Below are positions 1-4,867 of a DNA stretch of 6,962 nt, one piece after another; within the stretch, counting starts at the first letter, position 1; every line of letters starts with the position of its first letter. The notes under the pieces are model-generated. The model made no database searches and was not told where the DNA came from. It saw only the letters and a list, made by a program, of their open reading frames with translations. The DNA is from Blautia sp. (GTDB lineage Bacteria > Bacillota > Clostridia > Lachnospirales > Lachnospiraceae). The stretch lies in the NCBI GenBank assembly GCA_030841965.1, contig JAUUSJ010000186.1, positions 1 through 6,962 on the forward strand, read 5' to 3'. The position numbers and the translations under genes are program-made.

Positions 1-1
1 G

Positions 2-1225
2 GACCGGCAGATTGCAAATTATTATGAAAAAATCCGACAGGGCAAACAGGAGAAGCTGTTCCATGAAGTAATATTCCAGATTGGTAATCGTGAGGATATG
101 GCAGTGGGAACGTTAGAAGGAAATCTGGCTGTAAAGGTACTGGACGAATATGTGAAAGACTTCCAGAAACGGAATCCGACACTTCGGGTATTTAGCTGCT
201 ATCTGCATCAGGACGAAGCTACTCCGCATCTGCATATTGACTTTGTTCCTTATGTGACCAACTGGAAGGGAAAAGGAATGGATACCAGAGTTTCACTGAA
301 ACAGGCATTGAAAAGTCTTGGATTTCAAGGTGGAAATAAGCATGATACAGAACTGAATCAGTGGATAAATCATGAAAAGGAAGTGCTGGCTGAAATCGCA
401 AAACAGCATGGAATTGAATGGGAACAGAAAGGCACACATGAAGAACATTTGGATGTTTACAATTTCAAGAAAAAAGAACGCAAAAAGGAAGTGCAGGAAT
501 TGGAACAGGAAAAAGAAAATCTGACAGTGGAGAATGAAGGATTGACTTCTCAGATTGCAGAAGCAAGGGCAGATATTAAGCTACTGGAAGAAGAAAAAAT
601 TCAGTTCCAGAAAGATAAAGAGATAGCGGAAAAACGTGCGGAGAAAGCAGAAACGGAATTGAAAAAACTGGAAGACAGAAGAGAATTCCTGCAACCAGTG
701 ATGGATAATGTCAGTAAGGAAATAAAAGAATATGGAATGATCAAAACATTTCTGCCGGAAGCTACAGCATTGGAACGTGCGGTAACTTACCGGGATAAGA
801 AAATAAAACCATTATTCATTGAAATGAAAAACAAAATCGGTGCGATGGCTGCACAGGTGAAAGAACTCACAAGAGAAAGAGATAGTTGGAAAAGTAAGTT
901 TCAGAAGAAAAAGCAAGAGCATGAAAAAACAAAAAAGGAACTGGCAGAAGTTCAGAAAGATTATCAGAAATTATCCGGTGAGAAAGAAATACTACAGGGG
1001 CTTGCGGACAGATATAATCGACTTTTACGCATACTGGGGAAAGATATGGTAGAACGACTGGTGCAGGACGATATCCGGATACAGGAGGAACTTGAAGCGA
1101 AAAAGAGGAAAGAGCAAATGCCGAAAAAAATAGGTGACCGCATACAATGGGCAAGAGAACGAAGTGAAGAACACAATGCACAAATTAAGAAGAATAAAGC
1201 AAAGTACAGAGGAATGGAGTTGTAG
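2..1225 (+). CDS. MobV-family relaxase (Pre/Mob, TnpZ-like), 5' end missing
   Basis: This is a plasmid/transposon mobilization relaxase that would nick DNA at an oriT and lead strand transfer. The frame is open to the left edge, so the true start and the N-terminal catalytic motifs are outside the window; the ATG at 98 is internal, because the 32 codons before it read on as family-like sequence. In the partial protein (407 residues) the metal-binding motif of MobV enzymes is intact at residues 69-78, HQDEATPHLH, followed by IDFVP. From about residue 150 to the C-terminus the protein is highly charged and helical, rich in K/E/Q heptad-like repeats, a long coiled coil typical of MobV tails. tnpV follows four bases after its stop, which is consistent with one transcript. 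The pairing of a MobV relaxase with TnpV recalls the Tn4451/Tn4453 group, where the relaxase is called TnpZ. The family assignment is firm; the TnpZ equivalence is inference. Confidence 0.92.
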   Translation, partial: DRQIANYYEKIRQGKQEKLFHEVIFQIGNREDMAVGTLEGNLAVKVLDEYVKDFQKRNPTLRVFSCYLHQDEATPHLHIDFVPYVTNWKGKGMDTRVSLKQALKSLGFQGGNKHDTELNQWINHEKEVLAEIAKQHGIEWEQKGTHEEHLDVYNFKKKERKKEVQELEQEKENLTVENEGLTSQIAEARADIKLLEEEKIQFQKDKEIAEKRAEKAETELKKLEDRREFLQPVMDNVSKEIKEYGMIKTFLPEATALERAVTYRDKKIKPLFIEMKNKIGAMAAQVKELTRERDSWKSKFQKKKQEHEKTKKELAEVQKDYQKLSGEKEILQGLADRYNRLLRILGKDMVERLVQDDIRIQEELEAKKRKEQMPKKIGDRIQWARERSEEHNAQIKKNKAKYRGMEL

Positions 1226-1229
1226 GAAT

Positions 1230-1604
1230 ATGAAGAAGCAAATTTATGATGAAAAGAATGGACTGAGCTACACATTGCATGGAGATTATTATCTGCCAGA
1301 TTTGGAACTCAATGAGGAAGAACCGGTATATGGAAAATATGGAATAATGCGAAAGCAGTTTCTGAAGGAACACAGGAGTGCCAAGTATCAATATCTGGTA
1401 CTGACTGGGAAACTGACGGAGTATCTGAATCAGGTAGACAAAGAAGTAAGAGAAAAAGTTGAGATGCTGGTGGAGCAGATGGCTGAACGGTGGGGAGTGA
1501 CGGAAGAATTGAAGATGCGGGATCAGATGGAATGGGTGAGGAGGATGAATAATATCAAAGCAACTGCCGAAGAAATAGCATATAAAAATATAATCTTTAT
1601 GTAG
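1230..1604 (+). CDS. tnpV: TnpV family transposon-encoded protein
   Basis: A 124-residue protein of the TnpV family, first described from the clostridial mobilizable transposon Tn4451; its molecular role is not established. The family's features are visible: a central GKYG-x-MRK-x-(F/Y)LKEHR block at about residues 35-50, an LTGKLTEYL stretch, a VEQMAERWGVTEELK segment and the hallmark DQMEWVRRMNNI near the C-terminus. I chose the ATG at 1230 because it gives the usual family N-terminus (MKKQIYDEKNGL) and a GGAG sequence lies ten bases upstream; an in-frame extension back to 1134 would only read through the relaxase gene in another frame. It is four bases downstream of the relaxase stop and is probably co-transcribed with it. 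It is small, soluble and charged, with no signal peptide or membrane segment. It marks this end of the window as mobile-element DNA. Confidence 0.92.
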   Translation: MKKQIYDEKNGLSYTLHGDYYLPDLELNEEEPVYGKYGIMRKQFLKEHRSAKYQYLVLTGKLTEYLNQVDKEVREKVEMLVEQMAERWGVTEELKMRDQMEWVRRMNNIKATAEEIAYKNIIFM

Positions 1605-1608
1605 GAAA

Positions 1609-1639
1609 GAGGCTGTCTGCAGGTGTTGTGGACAGCCTC
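1609..1639. terminator. Hairpin between convergent tnpV and vsr
   Basis: A perfect 9-bp inverted repeat, GAGGCTGTC (1609-1617) and GACAGCCTC (1631-1639), with a 13-base loop. It lies 4 bases after the tnpV stop and 14 bases beyond the vsr stop on the other strand. The T-run is poor: on the minus strand the stem is followed by TTTCC, on the plus strand by no T-tract. It fits best as a weak terminator for vsr and possibly a shared one for both convergent genes. Confidence 0.6.
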
Positions 1640-1653
1640 ATGTATAGGAGGGG

Positions 1654-2121
1654 TTATTCTTCAGATATATCATAGTCAGTGGTTGTATCAGAAAATTTTG
1701 TATCCCAAATGGCTTCTTCAATGGCTTGTAAACATTCATCTGTATGTTTGGAAATATCTTGCCCCCAGAAGTGAAGAACAGTATAGCCTAGGAATAGAAG
1801 CTTTTTATCATTTTCATAATCACGATTACGATTTCGCTCGATTTTTTTGATCCAAAAATCTGGATTTTTTCCTTTTTCAAGCCGAAGTTTGAGAATCTCC
1901 CAATCCTTTCCGTGAAAAAATTCACTATCGCAAAAAATAGCAATTTTATATTTGGTAAGAACAATATCAGGAGAACCAGGGAGAGCTTTATAATTTTTAC
2001 GATAGCGATAACCTTTGTGCCATAGAGCTTTTCTGAGTAATAATTCTATGGAAGTATCTTTGCTGTGAATTTTACGCATATTGTTTGAAATAGTAGTGGA
2101 TGTGCGGGGCAATACTATCAC
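1654..2121 (-). CDS. vsr: Very short patch repair endonuclease (Vsr)
   Basis: Vsr nicks DNA 5' of the T in T:G mismatches that arise when 5-methylcytosine deaminates, starting short-patch repair; it normally accompanies a C5-cytosine methyltransferase, as it does here on the opposite strand. The 155-residue product shows the family layout: NNMRKIHSKDT (13-23), conserved E26, the catalytic Asp in GSPDIV (D52), then IFCDSEFFHG (62-71) with H70, a FWIKKIERNRNRD segment with D101, and LGYTVLHFW. These match Glu25, Asp51, His69 and Asp97 of E. coli Vsr, but the Thr63-His64 pair of that enzyme is replaced by C64-D65. Length is normal for the family. The start is uncertain: GTG at 2121 directly follows an in-frame TAG, while TTG at 2112 has AGGTGA five bases upstream and gives an N-terminus MPRTSTT that looks as natural. 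Expressed from its own divergent promoter. Confidence 0.93.
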   Translation of the reverse strand: MIVLPRTSTTISNNMRKIHSKDTSIELLLRKALWHKGYRYRKNYKALPGSPDIVLTKYKIAIFCDSEFFHGKDWEILKLRLEKGKNPDFWIKKIERNRNRDYENDKKLLFLGYTVLHFWGQDISKHTDECLQAIEEAIWDTKFSDTTTDYDISEE

Positions 2122-2137
2122 CTACCTTTATTGATGG

Positions 2138-2166
2138 ATTTTATCAGGGAAGTTTCTTTTTTTCAA
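2138..2166 (-). promoter_or_regulatory. Predicted vsr promoter
   Basis: Read on the minus strand: -35 TTGAAA (2166-2161), 17-base spacer, -10 TAAAAT (2143-2138), preceded by TGA, an extended -10. Transcription would begin near 2131, leaving a leader of only about 10 bases to the GTG or 19 to the TTG start of vsr, which slightly favours the TTG. Confidence 0.6.
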
Positions 2167-2190
2167 TAAGGATTCTTAAAATATATATTT

Positions 2191-2196
2191 GGTCCC
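2191..2196. promoter_or_regulatory. GGTCCC, the only GGNNCC site in the window
   Basis: GGTCCC fits GGNNCC, the sequence expected for an NgoBV-type restriction-modification pair. Checking every CC in the window for GG four bases upstream, this is the sole match. It sits between the two divergent promoters and its last three bases are the first three of the left arm of the inverted repeat at 2194-2217. A regulatory role (methylation-sensed control) is inference and depends on the specificity assignment. Confidence 0.45.
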
Positions 2197-2217
2197 TTAA
2201 AAAATGAATTTTAAGGG
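2194..2217. repeat. Inverted repeat, candidate operator of the methylase gene
   Basis: A perfect 9-bp inverted repeat, CCCTTAAAA (2194-2202) and TTTTAAGGG (2209-2217), with a 6-base centre. The right arm ends immediately before the -35 box of the methylase promoter. It has no downstream T-run in the right place and lies upstream of the start site, so a protein-binding operator is more likely than a terminator. The ribbon-helix-helix-like domain on the methylase is a candidate ligand. Confidence 0.5.
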
Positions 2218-2245
2218 TTGAAAAATCAAATGTAATTGATATAAT
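2218..2245 (+). promoter_or_regulatory. Predicted methylase promoter
   Basis: -35 TTGAAA at 2218-2223, 16-base spacer, -10 TATAAT at 2240-2245, with TG at 2237-2238 giving an extended -10. Transcription would start near 2252, leaving a leader of roughly 29 bases that contains the ribosome site. It should drive the methylase and, by overlap, the endonuclease gene. Confidence 0.75.
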
Positions 2246-2269
2246 AAAAATAACGTTTATATTTGCTAT

Positions 2270-2274
2270 GGAGG
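2270..2274 (+). promoter_or_regulatory. Ribosome binding site of the methylase
   Basis: GGAGG six bases before the ATG at 2281. It decides the start: an in-frame TTG at 2263 lies upstream of this site, has no site of its own and would add only six residues. Confidence 0.85.
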
Positions 2275-2280
2275 ATTAAT

Positions 2281-3780
2281 ATGCAAGGCGGAAAAAGAGT
2301 TAATGCTGGAAGAAAATCTGTGTCATTGAAAGAAAAAAAGGTTGGTTTTAAAGTTTATTTAACACCAGAATTACAAGAAGAAATAAATTATTATGGAGTA
2401 GGAGCTTCATTCTCAGAAAAGTGTGCAAACCTTATTGCAAAAAGAATTCAAGAAGAAAAAGAATCCTTTGATAGTACAATTCGATTTATCGATTTGTTTG
2501 CTGGATTAGGTGGCATTAGACTTGGGTTTGAAGAAGGCTTGCGTGAAGTAGGACTTGAAGCAAAATGTGTTTTTTCATCTGAAATTAAAAAATATGCAAT
2601 TAAAGCGTATCAGGGATACTTTGGAAATGAAAAGGTATATGGGGATATAACACAGATAGAGACAGATACAATACCGGATTTTGATTTTCTTTTAGCAGGA
2701 TTTCCATGTCAGCCATTTAGTTCAGCAGGAAAAGGCTTAGGATTTGCTGATACAAGGGGGACGATGTTCTTTGAAATTGAAAGAATTTTAAAGGAGAAAA
2801 TGGATGCAGGTAAGGCTGCAAAAGGATTTTTGTTAGAGAATGTTGAGGGATTGGTAAATCATGATGGCGGTAATACATTAGCAGTAATTATGGATCACCT
2901 ACAAAAATTGGGATATAATGTAAATTATAAACTTATAGATTCACAATATTTTGGTTTACCGCAAAGCAGAAAAAGAGTGTATATTGTTGGCATGTTAGAT
3001 GCAAAAATTAATTTGGATAATTTTGAAAAGAAAACCGTTACACTTGGAGAAGTGTTAGAACATGGATTGCCTACAGTAGAGAGCAATTTCACGAAGAAAT
3101 TATTTAAAAATTATACACCGGAAGAAGTTGTTGGAAAATCTATTAAAGATAAAAGGGGAGGAGAAAATAACATACATTCATGGGAAATTGAATTAAAAGG
3201 TTCTACAAGTAAAGAAGAGAGAACATTACTGAATTTGATGTTAAGGGAACGGAGAAAAAAGAAATGGGCAGAGGAAATAGGAATTGACTGGATGGACGGA
3301 ATGCCTTTAACAGAAAAGCAAATTAAAACTTTTTATGATAATCCAGAATTGCATACGATGTTAAAGAATTTAAAAAAGAAAGGATATTTGACATACGAAT
3401 ATCCGAGAAAATTGGAGGAGGGAAGACGGATACCAGACGAAACAAAGAAAAAAGGATATAATATTGTTGCCGGTAAATTGTCATTTGAATTTTCAAAAAT
3501 ATTAGATCCTAATGAACTCGCACCAACTTTAGTAGCAATGGATGTTTCTAAATTAGGAATAATTGATAATGGAGGCCTTCGAAGATTAACAATACGTGAG
3601 GGACAGAGACTTTGCGGATATCCAGAAGAATATGATTTATCTATTGTGAATGAAAAAGAGGCATTTGATTTATTAGGGAATACAGTCTGTGTTCCTGTTA
3701 TAAAAGCTATATCAAAAAGAATCGGGGAAAAATGTAGAAAGGGGAAAGTACATGAGATTAACAGCGCAAGAAGTATATGA
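2281..3780 (+). CDS. dcm: C5-cytosine DNA methyltransferase with N-terminal RHH-like domain
   Basis: Transfers a methyl group from S-adenosylmethionine to C5 of cytosine in the host's recognition sites, protecting them from the partner endonuclease. The 499-residue protein has all landmark motifs: I, DLFAGLGG (71-78); IV, GFPCQPFS (140-147) with catalytic C143; VI, ENV (186-188); VIII, QSRKR (228-232); IX, RRLTIREGQRLCGYP (434-448); X, LLGNTV with G466-N467-T468. The long stretch between VIII and IX (about 240-430) is the target-recognition region and is large. Residues 1-65 are extra: a basic GGKRVNAGRK start, then a strand (VGFKVYL, 21-27) and two helices split by GVGAS (39-43), the outline of a ribbon-helix-helix DNA-binding domain. 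It overlaps the endonuclease gene by 29 bases. Known parallels such as M.SsoII, where an N-terminal DNA-binding domain represses the promoter, make autoregulation plausible. The dcm symbol is used in the general sense of the family, not for CCWGG specificity. Confidence 0.96.
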   Translation: MQGGKRVNAGRKSVSLKEKKVGFKVYLTPELQEEINYYGVGASFSEKCANLIAKRIQEEKESFDSTIRFIDLFAGLGGIRLGFEEGLREVGLEAKCVFSSEIKKYAIKAYQGYFGNEKVYGDITQIETDTIPDFDFLLAGFPCQPFSSAGKGLGFADTRGTMFFEIERILKEKMDAGKAAKGFLLENVEGLVNHDGGNTLAVIMDHLQKLGYNVNYKLIDSQYFGLPQSRKRVYIVGMLDAKINLDNFEKKTVTLGEVLEHGLPTVESNFTKKLFKNYTPEEVVGKSIKDKRGGENNIHSWEIELKGSTSKEERTLLNLMLRERRKKKWAEEIGIDWMDGMPLTEKQIKTFYDNPELHTMLKNLKKKGYLTYEYPRKLEEGRRIPDETKKKGYNIVAGKLSFEFSKILDPNELAPTLVAMDVSKLGIIDNGGLRRLTIREGQRLCGYPEEYDLSIVNEKEAFDLLGNTVCVPVIKAISKRIGEKCRKGKVHEINSARSI

Positions 3781-4720
3781 TAAATTGGTAAATGAAGATG
3801 GAATTTTACAGTTAGAAGGGCAGATAAAATTTTATTTAGGTGATGTGAACATTATTGTAAAGCAAAGAGATGTTGTGGGAAATATCATGCAGGAATGGTT
3901 GCAAGGGTGGCTGGATAAGAGAGGAATAGAGTATGCTCCAAGTGAAAATACTCAGATGCCACCAGATTTTTTCTTAAATCCAGATGATAAAACCAAAAAT
4001 TTGTTGGAAGTAAAAGCCTTTAACCGAAATCGTGGACCAGGATTTGATATTGCTGATTTTAGAATGTATGAAGAAGAAATAATCAATAAACCATATATGT
4101 TAAATGTTGATTACTTGATTTTTGGATATGATATGAATGACGATGGAGTTGTTACAATAAAAGATGTATGGCTGAAAAAAGTTTGGGAAATTACAAGAAG
4201 AATGGAAGATTGGCCTATTAATTTACAAATCAAAGATAATGTTGTACATAAAATAAGACCAGGAATTTGGTATGCGGAGGATACGGCAAGAACAGACTAT
4301 ACAGTTTTTGAATCACTTGAAGATTTCATTTCAGCCATAGAAGAGGCAGTTTTTCAAAATCCTAAGACACATAATAATGCTGGAACTTGGAAAGCTGCTT
4401 TTTTGAGAAGTTATAAACAGGAAACGGGGGTTGATCTTAGTATTCCGAGATGGTCTGAGATAAAGGATAAATATGATTTAAAATCTGTTAGGAAGTTAGA
4501 AAAAGCAAAAAGTGATTTGGCAAAGGCAACAGTTCAGTATGAGAAAATTAAAGAGAGAATACAACTGTATCATCAAAAATTGCATGCGGAGCAAGAAAAA
4601 AATAATGCGGGTAAAGTTAGTAAAATACAGGATGATATAGAAAAGCAAAAAAAGAATGCGGAAAAGGCTAAAGAAAAAATAAATAAAGCGCAAGCTAAAA
4701 TTGATGAATTGGAAGGGTAA
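3752..4720 (+). CDS. Type II restriction endonuclease, probably NgoBV family (GGNNCC)
   Basis: Probable restriction enzyme of the pair, cutting unmodified DNA. The 322-residue protein has a PD-(D/E)XK nuclease core: P71-D72 in QMPPDFFL, then E86-V87-K88 in LLEVKAFN, with E48 in the helix before it (NIMQEWLQGWL). The segments IVKQRDVVGN, GFDIADF, NVDYLIFGYDM and VVTIKDVWLKKVW read to me as the NgoBV/NlaIV family, known for GGNNCC, but this is recognition from memory and not a search. From residue 248 to the end the protein is a charged coiled coil (KLEKAKSDLAK... to KAQAKIDELEG) that looks like an addition to the nuclease. The ATG at 3752 has AGGGG seven bases upstream and lies inside the methylase gene, so translation may be coupled; no separate promoter is evident. 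The gene is complete and is followed at once by a strong terminator. An alternative would be an unrelated PD-(D/E)XK type II enzyme with another target. Confidence 0.8.
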   Translation: MRLTAQEVYDKLVNEDGILQLEGQIKFYLGDVNIIVKQRDVVGNIMQEWLQGWLDKRGIEYAPSENTQMPPDFFLNPDDKTKNLLEVKAFNRNRGPGFDIADFRMYEEEIINKPYMLNVDYLIFGYDMNDDGVVTIKDVWLKKVWEITRRMEDWPINLQIKDNVVHKIRPGIWYAEDTARTDYTVFESLEDFISAIEEAVFQNPKTHNNAGTWKAAFLRSYKQETGVDLSIPRWSEIKDKYDLKSVRKLEKAKSDLAKATVQYEKIKERIQLYHQKLHAEQEKNNAGKVSKIQDDIEKQKKNAEKAKEKINKAQAKIDELEG

Positions 4721-4729
4721 GATAGAAAG

Positions 4730-4762
4730 AATGGACAGTCTAAGATGGATTGTCCATTTTTT
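4730..4762 (+). terminator. Intrinsic terminator of the methylase-endonuclease operon
   Basis: AATGGACA (4730-4737) pairs with TGTCCATT (4751-4758); G-U and normal pairs extend the stem inward to about 13 pairs with a 3-base loop. A run of six T follows (4757-4762). It begins nine bases after the endonuclease stop and separates that operon from the ATPase gene. Confidence 0.85.
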
Positions 4763-4766
4763 AGAA

Positions 4767-4795
4767 TTGACAAGAAAATGTGTCCAGATTATAAT
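4767..4795 (+). promoter_or_regulatory. Consensus promoter of the ATPase gene
   Basis: TTGACA at 4767-4772, a 17-base spacer, and TATAAT at 4790-4795: both boxes match the sigma-A/sigma-70 consensus exactly at the optimal spacing. It begins right after the terminator, so the ATPase is transcribed separately from the restriction genes. Start site expected near 4802. Confidence 0.85.
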
Positions 4796-4805
4796 GAAGA
4801 AAAAA

Positions 4806-4830
4806 TAGCACTCAACAAGATGAAGTGCTA
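4806..4830 (+). repeat. Inverted repeat in the ATPase leader
   Basis: TAGCACT (4806-4812) and AGTGCTA (4824-4830) form a perfect 7-bp inverted repeat with an 11-base loop, placed just after the predicted start site and 26 bases before the ribosome site. It could be an operator that restrains a very strong promoter, or a leader hairpin. There is no T-run, so it is not a classic terminator. Confidence 0.5.
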
Positions 4831-4856
4831 ACAATTCGTGCGAAAAATATAGAAAT

Positions 4857-4863
4857 GGAGGGG
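4857..4863 (+). promoter_or_regulatory. Ribosome binding site of the ATPase
   Basis: GGAGGGG ends four bases before the ATG at 4868 (six bases counted from the GGAGG core) and fixes that start; no in-frame alternative upstream is better placed. Confidence 0.8.
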
Positions 4864-4867
4864 TTGC

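Noticed and set aside
98..100. ATG as the real start of the relaxase
   Set aside because: The frame is open to the window edge and the 32 upstream codons give plausible MobV sequence; this Met is internal.
1134..1229. Upstream in-frame extension of tnpV
   Set aside because: It overlaps the relaxase in another frame, and the family N-terminus begins at the ATG at 1230.
1623..1850. Plus-strand open frame of 75 codons
   Set aside because: It is antisense to vsr, which has clear catalytic motifs; the frame has no recognisable family.
2263..2280. In-frame TTG that would add six residues to the methylase
   Set aside because: The GGAGG at 2270-2274 lies downstream of it and is ideally spaced for the ATG at 2281.
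4496..4834. Minus-strand hydrophobic open frames over the endonuclease tail
   Set aside because: They are the reverse of a lysine/glutamate-rich coiled coil, which always reads as Phe/Leu/Ser-rich; no ribosome site.
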